Origin: Streptomyces roseoverticillatus | GTDB taxonomy: Bacteria; Actinomycetota; Actinomycetes; Streptomycetales; Streptomycetaceae | Reading direction: 5' to 3' | Length of the DNA: 64,000 nucleotides | NCBI RefSeq assembly: GCF_000719265.1 | Contig: NZ_JOFL01000006.1 | Span: 62,001-126,000, forward strand | Shown: piece by piece, positions 49,428-58,791 of the stretch | Layout of the letters: each line of letters starts with the position of its first letter | Numbering within the stretch: the stretch's first letter is position 1 | Position numbers and translations under genes: made by a program | Notes under the pieces: generated by a model | Told to the model about the DNA's origin: nothing | Databases searched by the model: none | What the model saw: the letters and a program-made list of their open reading frames with translations, nothing else

Positions 49428-52400
49428 CTACGCTGCGGAGGCCGCCACCGGTTCCTCCTCCGGGGCGAGGAGCGAAGCGACGTGGCCGGCCAGGCCCTTG
49501 GCCGTCGGGTAGTTCCACAGGACCGTCACCGGCAGCCGCACGCCGAGCAGCTTCTCCAGCTGGGCGCAGACCCGCATCGACATCACCGAGTCGAGCCCGA
49601 GGTCGGTCAGCGGCCGCTCCGGGTCCAGTTCGCCCGCCGGCATCTTCATCTCGCGCGCCAGCCGTCCGGTGATCTCGTCGTGGACGCGGGCGGCGAGCTC
49701 CTCCGGCGGCAGCTCGCGCCACCGCGACGGCGCATCCGCCGCCTGCGCGCCCTGCGCCTCCGGGCCGGGCGCCGCCGCGGCGTCGTCCGCCGCCGTTCCG
49801 TTCTCGTGCAGCGCCCCGAAGCGCGTCCCGGGCAGCCAGGCCCGCAACTGCCCCCGCTCGTCGCTGATGACGATGTCCACGGTGTCCGTCGCCGGGTCCA
49901 CGAGACGGATGTCGACCCAGCCGGTCTCCGGGGCCTCGCCCACCACCCGGACCTCGCGGATGTGCGCGGGCATGCGGACCGCGGGCGGGCCGCCGTAGAT
50001 GACGGGGACGATGCCGAGCGCGGCGTCCAGCAGCGGCGCCCACGTGACCTGGTCGCCGGGCACGGCGGGCGCGTGCACGCGGGCGCGGATCACGCCCTCG
50101 CCGGTGTGCAGCTCCTCGACCGTCCACGGCCAGGCGATGCCCTCCACGCCGATGGCGTCCAGGCGGCCGATCACCACCGACGGGTCCGCGGCGGTGAGGC
50201 CCGCGGGGGCGGCCACGCAGAGCATGCCCGCCGGGAACGGCGGGGCGTCCGCGGCCATCGTGGACGAGGTGGTGTGGGTCAGCCAGTTGCCCGGCCCGGT
50301 CGACCCGGACGGGCCCGTGGGCCGCGTGCTCAGCCGCAGCGTCAGCCCCTCCTGCACGACCTGCACCTCGCGCGGCGTCGCCAGGGCCACCGGGAACTTC
50401 AGGGAGACGTCGAACAGCGCCTTGCTGCCGCCCTGCCCGGGCGCGGCCTCCAGGAACGTGTGGATGATCGAGGAGGCGGGGACGATCGACGTGCCGTGCA
50501 GCGCGTGGCCGCCGGGGAACGGCCGCACGGAGTCGTCCAGATAAGTGTTCCAGATGCGCAGCGGCGTCGTACCGGCCACGTCCACCGGCGGGCCGAGCAG
50601 CGTGTGCCCGGTGACGTCGTGCCCGTGCGCGACGACGGCGCCCGCGGGCAGCACCGCGTCGGTCCAGTAGCGGCGGTGCTGCCAGGCGATCGGGGGCAGC
50701 TCCGCGACCGGGCCGGCCGGGTAGTGCGCGCTCCAGTCGACCCTGGCGCCGTGGCTGTGCAGCGCGGCCAGGTTCAGCAGCAGCGTGCGCGCCTCCGGCT
50801 GGTTGCGGCGCAGGGTGTGGGCGACGTGACCGCCCGCCACGTCCAGGTGGGCCAGGGTCTCGCCGATGGAGTGGGCGACGACCGGGTGGGGCGAGACCTC
50901 CAGGAAGCGGCGGTGCCCGTCCTCGGCGGCGGCGGTGACGGCCTGGGCGAGGCGCACGGGGTTGCGCAGGTTGGCCACCCAGTAGCCGGCGTCGTGAAGG
51001 GCCCGCGCCCGGGGGTCGTCGAGGGCGGTGCTGTACAGCGGCACCTCGGGCGTACGGGGTTCCAGGCCGGCGAGGGCCTCGCGCAGCGCTTCCGTCAGCG
51101 GGTCCATGTGAGCGCTGTGGAAGGCGACGTCGGAGTTGACGGGGCGTACGGGTATGCCTTCGGCGCCCCAGTCCCGGACGAGGGCGGCCACCGCCTCCGC
51201 GTCGCCGGAGACCACGGTGGAGCCGGGGGAGGAGGCGATCGCGGCGCAGACCGCGGGGTTCCCGGCCAGCCGGGCGGCCACGTCCTCGAAGGGCAGCGCG
51301 GCCATGGCCATCGCGCCCTTGCCGGCGACCCGGCGCAGGAGCGCGGACCGGCGCCCGCTGAGGCGCGCGCCGTCCTCCAGGGACAGCGCGCCCGCGGCGA
51401 CGGCCGCGGCGATCTCGCCCACGGAGTGGCCGATGACGGCGGCGGGCCGGTGCCCGTACGAGCGCCACACCTCGGCGAGCGCGACCTGCACCGCGAAGAT
51501 CATCGACTGGGCGCGGTCGACGGCCTCGAAGTCCCCGGAGACGATGGCCTGCCTCGGAGAGAAGCCCAGCTCGGTGCGGAACACCGGCTCCAGGCGGTCG
51601 ATGACGCCGGCGAACACGGCGTTGTCCGCAAGGAGTTCACGGGCCATGCCGGACCAGTGCGAGCCGTGCCCGGAGAAGACCCACACCGCGCCGTCGCCGG
51701 AGCCCGGGCGGGCCGTGCCCTCCGCGACGTTGTCCAGGTCCTGCTCCTCGCCCCCTTCCGCGGCCACGGCCCGGAGGGCGGCCACGAGCTCCGCCCGGCC
51801 GTCCGCCACGACGGTGACCCGGTGCTCCAGGTGGGAGCGCCGGACGGCCAGCGTCTGGCCGACCGAGGACAGCGGGGTGTCGGGTTGCCGCTCCAGCCAG
51901 TCGGCGAGCCGGCACGCGTACTCCGCGGCGCCCGCCCGGTTCCGGTAGGACAGCGGGAACAGCCGCGGTCCGCCCGGCAGCGGCTCCTCTCCGGCGCCCT
52001 CGGCGGGCTCGGGCGCCTCCTCCAGGACGACGTGGCCGATCGTGCCGCCGTAGCCGTACCCCGAGACGCCCGCGCGCCGCGGCGCGTCGCCCTTGGGCCA
52101 GACCTGGTGCTCGGTGACCAGCCGCAGCCCCCACTCCTCCCACGGGATGTCCGGGCTGGGCTCGCTCGTGAGGACCGTCGCCGCCATTTCGGCGTGCCGG
52201 AGCATCAGCGTGGCCTTGATGATGCCCGCGACGCCCGAGGCCGGCTCGGCGTGCCCGATGTTCGACTTCACCGAGCCGATCCAGCAGGGCTTGTCGGCGG
52301 GCCGGTCCACGCCGAAGACCGCGTGCAGGCCGGACGCCTCCACCGGGTCGCCGAGCCGGGTGCCCGTGCCGTGCGCCTCGATGTAGCCCGCCGTCGCCGG

Positions 52401-53303
52401 GTCCAGGCCCGCCCGCTGCCAGGCCAGCCGGAGCAGGTCGCGCTGGGCGTCGGGGTTGGGGGCCATGATGCCGCTGGTCCGGCCGTCCTGCGCGACGGCC
52501 GTTCCCTTGATCACGGCAAGGACGCGGTCGCCGTCGCGCGTCGCGTCGGACAGCCGCTTGAGGACGAGCACGCCGCACCCCTCGGCGCGCCCGTACCCGT
52601 CGCCCTCGGCGTCGAACGGCTTGCTGCGCCCGTCCGGGGAGAGCGCGCCGGCCGCCTCCAGGGTGAGGGTGTAGGCGGGGGAGAGGATGATGTTCACGCC
52701 GCCCGCGAGGGCGAGCGAGGTCTCGCCCGTCAGCAGGGACTGGCAGGCCAGGTGGACGGCCACCAGGGAGGCGGAGCAGGCCGAGTCCAGCACGAAGCTC
52801 GGCCCGTGCAGGTCCAGCACGTGCGAGACGCGGTTGGCGATGCCGGTCAGCTGGGCGCCGATGCCCGTCCAGGGCTCGATACGGGGCAGGTCCTCCAGCA
52901 GCCGGCGCCCGTAGTCGTCCGAGCAGGTGCCGATGTAGACCCCGGCGTCGGACCCGGCCACCGAGCGGGGCGCCATCCCGGCGTTCTCCAGCGCCTCCCA
53001 GGCGACCTCCAGCACCAGCCGCTGCTGGGGGTCCATCAGCTCGACCTCGCGCGGGGCGATGCCGAAGAATTCGGCGTCGAATCCGTCGACGTCGCCGATG
53101 AAGTTTCCCGGCCGCTCGGCCCTGCGCAGGGCCTCGGTGAACTCGGGGCCGATCCGGGTGTAGGCGCGCCAGCGGTCCTCCGGCGTGGATTCCACCGAGA
53201 CCTTCCCGCCGGCCAGGAAGTCCCAGAAGGATTCGGGTGAGTCGATGCCGCCGGGGAAACGGCAGCCAATGCCGACGAGAGCCACTGATTCTTGAATGGG
53301 CAT
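49428..53303 (-). CDS. Iterative type I polyketide synthase, KS-AT-TH/DH-ACP (orsellinate-synthase type)
   Basis: A 1291-aa PKS. The KS domain (about 5-430) has Cys176 (DSACSAS), His311 (EAHGTGT) and His351 (KSNIGH). The AT domain (540-840) has Ser627 (GHSVGE) and VAFHS near 727, the malonyl-type motif. The TH/DH-like domain (895-1180) has His933 in HALHGTSIVP. The ACP carries Ser1239 (DLGLDSV). There is no ketoreductase and no thioesterase. This set and length match orsellinic acid synthases such as AviM and CalO5, whereas 6-methylsalicylate synthases carry a KR. Expected product: an unreduced tetraketide aromatic acid. It diverges from the lux-like operon. Confidence 0.9.
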   Translation of the reverse strand: MPIQESVALVGIGCRFPGGIDSPESFWDFLAGGKVSVESTPEDRWRAYTRIGPEFTEALRRAERPGNFIGDVDGFDAEFFGIAPREVELMDPQQRLVLEVAWEALENAGMAPRSVAGSDAGVYIGTCSDDYGRRLLEDLPRIEPWTGIGAQLTGIANRVSHVLDLHGPSFVLDSACSASLVAVHLACQSLLTGETSLALAGGVNIILSPAYTLTLEAAGALSPDGRSKPFDAEGDGYGRAEGCGVLVLKRLSDATRDGDRVLAVIKGTAVAQDGRTSGIMAPNPDAQRDLLRLAWQRAGLDPATAGYIEAHGTGTRLGDPVEASGLHAVFGVDRPADKPCWIGSVKSNIGHAEPASGVAGIIKATLMLRHAEMAATVLTSEPSPDIPWEEWGLRLVTEHQVWPKGDAPRRAGVSGYGYGGTIGHVVLEEAPEPAEGAGEEPLPGGPRLFPLSYRNRAGAAEYACRLADWLERQPDTPLSSVGQTLAVRRSHLEHRVTVVADGRAELVAALRAVAAEGGEEQDLDNVAEGTARPGSGDGAVWVFSGHGSHWSGMARELLADNAVFAGVIDRLEPVFRTELGFSPRQAIVSGDFEAVDRAQSMIFAVQVALAEVWRSYGHRPAAVIGHSVGEIAAAVAAGALSLEDGARLSGRRSALLRRVAGKGAMAMAALPFEDVAARLAGNPAVCAAIASSPGSTVVSGDAEAVAALVRDWGAEGIPVRPVNSDVAFHSAHMDPLTEALREALAGLEPRTPEVPLYSTALDDPRARALHDAGYWVANLRNPVRLAQAVTAAAEDGHRRFLEVSPHPVVAHSIGETLAHLDVAGGHVAHTLRRNQPEARTLLLNLAALHSHGARVDWSAHYPAGPVAELPPIAWQHRRYWTDAVLPAGAVVAHGHDVTGHTLLGPPVDVAGTTPLRIWNTYLDDSVRPFPGGHALHGTSIVPASSIIHTFLEAAPGQGGSKALFDVSLKFPVALATPREVQVVQEGLTLRLSTRPTGPSGSTGPGNWLTHTTSSTMAADAPPFPAGMLCVAAPAGLTAADPSVVIGRLDAIGVEGIAWPWTVEELHTGEGVIRARVHAPAVPGDQVTWAPLLDAALGIVPVIYGGPPAVRMPAHIREVRVVGEAPETGWVDIRLVDPATDTVDIVISDERGQLRAWLPGTRFGALHENGTAADDAAAAPGPEAQGAQAADAPSRWRELPPEELAARVHDEITGRLAREMKMPAGELDPERPLTDLGLDSVMSMRVCAQLEKLLGVRLPVTVLWNYPTAKGLAGHVASLLAPEEEPVAASAA

Positions 53304-53742
53304 GCGTGTCTATTCCGTTCGTCGCTGCGGGCGCGGATGCATGACTGGACTTACGCACGAGTGAATTCTTGATGGCTTCTTGACGCGTTATGCGGTCCTT
53401 GTACAACGTTCACACGCTGTGTATGGCCGGTCCATACAGGACGGCGGACGTTGTCAACTCGGGGAGCGCAACGTCTGCTGTGTGAACGTCACGACCCCGT
53501 AGGAAGAGGGGTGTTACCCACGGTCACCCACCGTTTCAGGCCAGTAAAAGCGGCCGGTACGGGGCCGATTTTGCAGTACGTTCCGCCGTGTCCCATGATT
53601 GTGACCGCGCGTCAGGCGGATGCCGGCGCTTCACGAGTGCGTGATGCATGCGTTCTCGTTGAACAGTCAACCGGAGGGCGGCGAGCACCGGCTCCGCCCG
53701 GCCGGAAACCCATCCCTATTCTCTGAAGCAGGCAAAGGCAGC
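53304..53742. other. 439-bp divergent promoter region of PKS and lux-like operon
   Basis: No gene is supported. The region is less GC-rich than its surroundings and contains a perfect palindrome (53420-53438) flanked by a long-range inverted repeat, ACGTTCACAC at 53406-53415 and GTGTGAACGT at 53480-53489. Confidence 0.65.
53420..53438. promoter_or_regulatory. Operator candidate controlling PKS and lux-like operon
   Basis: TGTATGGccggtCCATACA: perfect 7-bp arms with a 5-nt spacer, in the shared divergent promoter region, about 117 bp before the PKS start. Confidence 0.6.
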
Positions 53743-55026
53743 ATGCCCGTCCATCAGCTATCGGACCTCATACGTTATGTCCGTCACAACTCCCCGTTCT
53801 ATGCGGACCTCTACGCGGACCTCCCGCCGGACGTGGACTGCCTCACCGACCTGCCGGTGGTGGGGCAGAGCGATTTCTGGGCGGCCAACACCCTCCAGGA
53901 CAATCGCGTCCTGACCGCCCCCCTCGAAGAGGCCTCGGTCTTCAAGACGGGCGGCACCACCGGCGCCCCGAAATTCTCCTGCTACACCCGCGAGGAATGG
54001 CAGGAGTTCGTGACCGCCTTCGGCCACGGCCTCGTCGACGCCGGGCTCCGCCCCGGCCACCGCGTCGCGGACCTCTTCTACGCCGGGGAGCTCTACGCCA
54101 GCTTCCTCTTCATTCTCGACTCCCTCTCCCACGCGCCCGTGAGCAGCGTCCGCCTGCCCATCGGCGGCGGCGCCCCGCTCGAGACGACCGTCCCCACCCT
54201 GCGCGACTTCGCCGCCCAGGTCGTCGCCGGCACCCCGACCACCCTGTGCCGCCTCGCCGAGCACCTGATCGCCGACGGCGAGCAGCTGGCTGACGTCGAG
54301 CTGCTGTTCTTCGGCGGCGAGGCCCTCTTCGACGACCAGCGCCGCCTGCTGGCCCGCGCCTTCCCCAACGCCGAGCCCCGCTCGCTCGGCTACGCCAGCG
54401 TCGACGCAGGCCTCCTCGGCCGCCCCGTGCCCGGTGCGGCGGACGCCCGCACGCACCGCGCCTTCACCCCGCACACCGTCGTCGAGATCCTCGACGACGC
54501 CACGGACGAGCCCATCCGCGAGGCGGGCCGCCCCGGCCGCGTCGTCGTCACCCAGCTCTTCCGCCGCCTCATGCCCGTCATCCGCTACCCCGCGGGCGAC
54601 CGCGCCGAGTGGACCGACCCCGAGGCGGGCGTCTTCCGCATCCTCGGCCGCGCCGAGGAAGGCGTGCGCGTCGGCCCCGTCTCGCTCTACTCGCAGGACG
54701 CCCAGGCCGCCGTCGCCGCCGCCGACACCGACGGCCGCGTGGTCGGCATGCAGCTCGTCGTCCGCCGCTGGGACGGCCGCGACGGCCTCGTGCTGCGCCT
54801 CGCCGTCTCTCCTGACGACCCCGGCTCCGAGGACCCGGCCGGGCTGGACGCCCTCGCCAAGTCCGTCGTGACGGAGCTCGAAGAGGCCCGCCCCTTCTAC
54901 CCCGACGCAGTCAACACGGGCTTCGTCCACCCCCTCTCCGTCGAGTGGGTGCGCCACCGCGACCTCGTCGTCAACCCGCGCTCCGGCAAGCTGGTCCGCG
55001 TCATCGACGAAAGGCCCACGGCATGA
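53743..55026 (+). CDS. PaaK-like AMP-forming acyl/aryl ligase
   Basis: A 427-aa adenylate-forming enzyme of the phenylacetate-CoA ligase type. The phosphate loop is FKTGGTTGAPKFSCYT (near 72), the central FFGGEALFDDQRRLLA block is near 190, IRYPAGDRAEW lies near 288, and the C-terminal catalytic Lys is in NPRSGKLVRVID. It is homologous to the C-terminal half of the 839-aa protein later in the operon. I start it at ATG 53743 (MPVHQLSDL) with AAAGG upstream; the frame is open to 53620. It would activate a carboxylic acid, perhaps the PKS product. Stop overlaps the next start (ATGA). Confidence 0.8.
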   Translation: MPVHQLSDLIRYVRHNSPFYADLYADLPPDVDCLTDLPVVGQSDFWAANTLQDNRVLTAPLEEASVFKTGGTTGAPKFSCYTREEWQEFVTAFGHGLVDAGLRPGHRVADLFYAGELYASFLFILDSLSHAPVSSVRLPIGGGAPLETTVPTLRDFAAQVVAGTPTTLCRLAEHLIADGEQLADVELLFFGGEALFDDQRRLLARAFPNAEPRSLGYASVDAGLLGRPVPGAADARTHRAFTPHTVVEILDDATDEPIREAGRPGRVVVTQLFRRLMPVIRYPAGDRAEWTDPEAGVFRILGRAEEGVRVGPVSLYSQDAQAAVAAADTDGRVVGMQLVVRRWDGRDGLVLRLAVSPDDPGSEDPAGLDALAKSVVTELEEARPFYPDAVNTGFVHPLSVEWVRHRDLVVNPRSGKLVRVIDERPTA

Positions 55027-56483
55027 CCGCCGCCCCCGCGGCCGGCCGCCGGCTGCCGCTCGTCCTGCGCAACCGCGCCTTCGGCGCCGTCTGGCTCGGC
55101 CAGGTGCTCACCCAGGCCGCCGTCCGCATGTTCCAGGTCGGCGTCTCCTGGTGGCTCGTCGCCTACGCAGTCTCCGGCGGCAACGGCCTCGCCTCCGGCC
55201 TCTTCATGGCCGTCAGCACCCTGCCCGCCGTGGCCCTCGCCCCCGTCGTCGCCCGGGCGATCGGCCGCTTCGCCCACCGCTCGGTGCTGCGCACCGCGGC
55301 CGGCGGCGCCGCCGTGGCCGCGACGGCCCTCGCCGCCTGGGCGTACGCCAGTGACCTGCCGATCGCCGCGGCCTACGCCGCGACCCTCGTGCTGGCCACC
55401 TGCCAGGCCTTCTTCGACCCCTGCCTGACCACCTCCGTCCCCGAACTCGTCGACGACGAGGACATCGAGGCCGCGACCGGCTTCGAGCTGTCCACCCAGT
55501 CCCTCGCGAGCCTCGGCGGCGCCCTCCTCGGCGCGCTCATCGTCGACCGCGCCGGCATCCCCGGCCTCGCCGCCGGATGCGCCACCGCCTACGCGGCCGC
55601 CGCCGTGCTCATCGCGACCGTCCGCTTCCGCACACCGGCCGCGGGCGAAGGCGAAGGGGAGGCGGGCGACGAGGCCGGCCCGCGCACGCTGCGCCAGGTC
55701 CTGGCCGGACTCCCCTTCGTCCGCGCCATCCTGATCTGCTTCACCGCGGCCAACCTCTTCACCACCGCCGTGTTCATCGTCATGCCGCTCTACACCAAGT
55801 CGGTGCTGCACGGCGACGGCGCCACGGTCGCCCTGCTGGAGGCCGCGCTCGGCACCGGCACCCTCATCGGCTCCTTCACCGGCGCGCGCGTCCCGGGCCG
55901 GCCCACCGCCGTCGGCTCCGCCTGCCTCGGCGCGATGGCCCTCGCCCTCGCCGTCCCCGGCCTCGTCGGCGAACGCCCCGTCATCGCGGGCGCCCTCGCC
56001 GTGACCGGCTGGTGCGTCGGCGTCATCGGCGTGCGCTTCGTGGCGCTCTTCCAGCGCCTCGTGCCCACCGCCGACAAGCCCGCCTTCTTCGCCGTCATGC
56101 AGGCCGTGCTCGGCGCCACCTTCCCCGTGGCCTCGCTGCTCTTCGGCCTCCTGGGCGACCACCTGTCCGCCCAGACCCTGTGCCTGATCCAGGCGGCCGG
56201 CCTCGTCCCCGCGGCGTTCGCGCTGGCCCTGCTCCGCGGAGGTCCGTCGGACGGCCCGGCGGAAGCGGCTGCGGGCGGACCCGCGGACGGGACCACGCAG
56301 GAGCCTGCCCGAACGACTGCGGGTGAGCCCGCGACGTCGTTCACGGACGGGTCGCCGACGGCGGCCGCGGGGAAGCCCGCGGAGGCCATCGCTGTGGCCT
56401 CCGCGCCGGCACGCGCAGGGGAGTCCGCCGAGGACTTCCCCCGTACCCCGGCGGCGGCCGACGCCGCAGGAGGCGCGAGGTGA
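55023..56483 (+). CDS. MFS transporter, probable exporter
   Basis: A 486-aa membrane protein with about 12 helices of the EntS/MFS_3-like group (RNRAFGAVWLGQVLTQAAVRMFQVGVSWWLVAYAVSGG at the start). The last 75 residues are a low-complexity Ala/Thr/Pro tail without membrane character, unusual for the family. It is translationally coupled to both neighbours (ATGA and GTGA overlaps), so it likely exports the product of this operon. Confidence 0.85.
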   Translation: MTAAPAAGRRLPLVLRNRAFGAVWLGQVLTQAAVRMFQVGVSWWLVAYAVSGGNGLASGLFMAVSTLPAVALAPVVARAIGRFAHRSVLRTAAGGAAVAATALAAWAYASDLPIAAAYAATLVLATCQAFFDPCLTTSVPELVDDEDIEAATGFELSTQSLASLGGALLGALIVDRAGIPGLAAGCATAYAAAAVLIATVRFRTPAAGEGEGEAGDEAGPRTLRQVLAGLPFVRAILICFTAANLFTTAVFIVMPLYTKSVLHGDGATVALLEAALGTGTLIGSFTGARVPGRPTAVGSACLGAMALALAVPGLVGERPVIAGALAVTGWCVGVIGVRFVALFQRLVPTADKPAFFAVMQAVLGATFPVASLLFGLLGDHLSAQTLCLIQAAGLVPAAFALALLRGGPSDGPAEAAAGGPADGTTQEPARTTAGEPATSFTDGSPTAAAGKPAEAIAVASAPARAGESAEDFPRTPAAADAAGGAR

Positions 56484-57628
56484 GCGCCCCGGCCGTCCCA
56501 GCCGTCGAGCAGGCCGCGCCCGGTGACATCGCCGAGCTCCGCCAGCTCTACTACGCCGTCTACGGACCGCACTACCCCACGGCGCTCGGCACCGACCCCG
56601 CCGTGATGGCCCGGCTCATCGAGGACCCGCACACCCTCTGGCTCGTCACCCGCTGCCCGCGCACCGGAGCCCTCACCGGCTCCGCCGCGGTGCACGGCGA
56701 GCCCGGCAGCCGCCTCGGCCGCCTCGAAGGGCTCGCCGTCCACCCCGGCCAGCGCGGGTCCGGGATCGCCGGCCTGCTCACCGACGCCCTGTGCCGGCGC
56801 ACGCTGGACGCCGGCCGCCTCGACTCGGTCTACGCCACGGTCCGCACCGTCAGCGCCGGACCGCAGCGCGTCGTCAGCCGCAACGGCTTCCGCCCCATGG
56901 GCGTCCTGCCCAACGCCGTGGACGTCGACAGCCGCGAGAGCCTCGCGCTCTACGCGCGTTACTCGCCCGGCGTGCTGGAGCGGCGCGCCCCCGTCGCCGA
57001 AGTGCCCGGCCCGCTCCTGCCCCTGCTGCGCACCGCGGAGCGGACCCTGGGCATCAGCTACGAGCACACCCGCGCCACCGCCCCGGCCCCGGCCCCCGCG
57101 GCGCCCCCCGCCGCGGAGCTGGAGATGATCGAGGCACCGGCGTTCGTCCGCCGCCGCTTCCGCGACCGCTTCCCCGACGCGGCCCACTGGTTCTACCCCC
57201 TGCACACGCCCAACGTGCTGCTCGTGCCCGACGACGGGAGCTTCGAGGTCTACGGCTGCCTCAACCGGGCCGGCGGCTACTGCGCCCTCGTCGCCTCCCA
57301 CCCCGGCCCGGCCGGCGCGGCCGCCCACCTCGAACCGGTCACCCGCGCCCTGACCCGCGCCGGCGCCGGCTACGTCGAAGCCCTGCTCCCGCTGGACCGG
57401 CACGACCTGCTCTCCGCCGGCCTCGCCCAGGGCTTCATCCCCAGCGCCCTCTACCCGGCCATGCGCCGGGAGGGCGACGGCTTCCACGACTACGTCGTGA
57501 TGTCCCGGACCACCGAGCAGATCGACTTCCGCGGCATGGTCGCCGACGCGGCCCTGCAGCCCTTCCTGGATTCCTACGTGTCGGCCTGGGCGTCGACGTA
57601 TCTGCCCTCACGCGAGGTTGCCTCATGA
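56480..57628 (+). CDS. GNAT-family acyltransferase
   Basis: A 382-aa protein. The N-terminal half is a GNAT domain with the acyl-CoA pyrophosphate loop in LEGLAVHPGQRGSGIAGLLTDAL (near 80). The C-terminal half (about 220-360) is a further GNAT-like region (NVLLVPDDGSFEVYGCLNRAGGYCALVASH) lacking the loop. GTG 56480 has AGGAGG upstream and overlaps the exporter stop. It may transfer an acyl group to an amine or protein in the pathway; LuxD-type transferase function is not supported. Confidence 0.78.
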   Translation: MSAPAVPAVEQAAPGDIAELRQLYYAVYGPHYPTALGTDPAVMARLIEDPHTLWLVTRCPRTGALTGSAAVHGEPGSRLGRLEGLAVHPGQRGSGIAGLLTDALCRRTLDAGRLDSVYATVRTVSAGPQRVVSRNGFRPMGVLPNAVDVDSRESLALYARYSPGVLERRAPVAEVPGPLLPLLRTAERTLGISYEHTRATAPAPAPAAPPAAELEMIEAPAFVRRRFRDRFPDAAHWFYPLHTPNVLLVPDDGSFEVYGCLNRAGGYCALVASHPGPAGAAAHLEPVTRALTRAGAGYVEALLPLDRHDLLSAGLAQGFIPSALYPAMRREGDGFHDYVVMSRTTEQIDFRGMVADAALQPFLDSYVSAWASTYLPSREVAS

Positions 57629-58791
57629 CACTCACCGCACCCCTCAACCCCCATCTCGCCCCGGTCACCGTCCCCGACCCGGACGCGCTCGCACACGTAC
57701 AGCGCCTGTGCGACCTGACCGACCCCTACACCTCCGGCCCCGCCGAGGAGGAGCTGTTCGCCGCCGCCATGGCCGAGAGCCACGCCTGGCACCGCGACCG
57801 CTCCCCGTTCTTCCGCGACCTCCACACGGCCACCGGTGAGGACGCGCCCTACCGTGCGCCCCTCGTCCACGCCAACTTCTTCAAGCGCCACGAAGTGCTG
57901 TCCATCCCCCGCGAGGACGTCCACCTGCACCTGACGTCGTCCGGCACCACCGGGCAGAAGTCGCAGATGTTCTTCGACGAGTGGACCATCCGCTCCGCCC
58001 AGCGCATGGTCGCCCGCATCTTCGAGCGCAACGGCTGGATCACCCCCGAGCAGCCCGTCAACTACCTGCTCTACAGCTACGAGCCCGCCCGCGACCTCAA
58101 GCTCGGCACGTCCTTCACGGACAACTACCTGTGCGACTTCGCCCCGGCCCGCCAGGTCGAGTACGCCCTGCGCAACACCGGCGGCGGCCACGAGTTCGAC
58201 CCCTTCGGCTGCATCGCCGCCCTGCGCCGCTTCGCCGAGGACGACGCCCCCGTCCGCATCCTCGGCTTCCCCGCCTTCCTCTGGTTCACCCTGGAGCGCA
58301 TGCGCGCCATGGGCCTGCCGCCCCTGCGGCTGCCCGAGGACTCGCTGATCATCCTCGGCGGCGGCTGGAAGGGCCACACCGACCAGCAGATCGGCAAGCA
58401 CGAGCTCTACGCCCGCGTCACCGAACAGCTCGGCATCCCCTCCGAGCGGATCCGCGACACCTTCGGCTCCGTCGAGCACTGCATCCCCTACATCGAGTGC
58501 TCCCACCACAACCTGCACGCGCCGGTGTGGTCCCGGGTGTTCATCCGCTCCACCCGCACCCTCGAACCGCTGCCGTACGGCGAGAAGGGCTACCTGCACC
58601 TCGTCTCCCCGTACATCACCTCCGTGCCCGCCCAGAGCGTCGTCATGGGCGACCTCGCCTCCCTCCACCCCGGCGAGGAGTGCGGCTGCGAGCTGGAGAC
58701 GCCGTGGTTCACCATTCACGGCCGCGCCGGAGTGAGCCGCAACAAGAGCTGCGCGGTGGCCGCCGCCGAGCTGATGAAGGGAATGTCATGA
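57625..58791 (+). CDS. LuxE-like acyl-protein synthetase
   Basis: A 388-aa adenylate-forming protein of the LuxE family. The ATP loop is HLTSSGTTGQKSQMFFDEW (near 100), LIILGGGWKGHTDQQIGK lies near 247, and Cys376 in RNKSCAVA near the C-terminus stands where LuxE carries the acyl-accepting Cys. In luminous bacteria LuxE activates a fatty acid and hands it to LuxC for reduction to aldehyde. Here the partner LuxC-like protein is encoded next with an ATGA overlap, so an acid-reductase complex is likely. Confidence 0.86.
   Translation: MTLTAPLNPHLAPVTVPDPDALAHVQRLCDLTDPYTSGPAEEELFAAAMAESHAWHRDRSPFFRDLHTATGEDAPYRAPLVHANFFKRHEVLSIPREDVHLHLTSSGTTGQKSQMFFDEWTIRSAQRMVARIFERNGWITPEQPVNYLLYSYEPARDLKLGTSFTDNYLCDFAPARQVEYALRNTGGGHEFDPFGCIAALRRFAEDDAPVRILGFPAFLWFTLERMRAMGLPPLRLPEDSLIILGGGWKGHTDQQIGKHELYARVTEQLGIPSERIRDTFGSVEHCIPYIECSHHNLHAPVWSRVFIRSTRTLEPLPYGEKGYLHLVSPYITSVPAQSVVMGDLASLHPGEECGCELETPWFTIHGRAGVSRNKSCAVAAAELMKGMS

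Noticed and set aside
48531..53240. A 1569-codon open frame on the plus strand opposite the PKS gene
   Set aside because: Its product is a low-complexity Arg/Gly/Val/Asp-rich sequence without domain motifs, a mirror of GC-biased codons. The PKS on the minus strand has full catalytic motifs.
49428..53303. 6-methylsalicylate synthase as identity of the PKS
   Set aside because: No ketoreductase domain is visible and the length (1291 aa) fits KS-AT-TH/DH-ACP orsellinate synthases.
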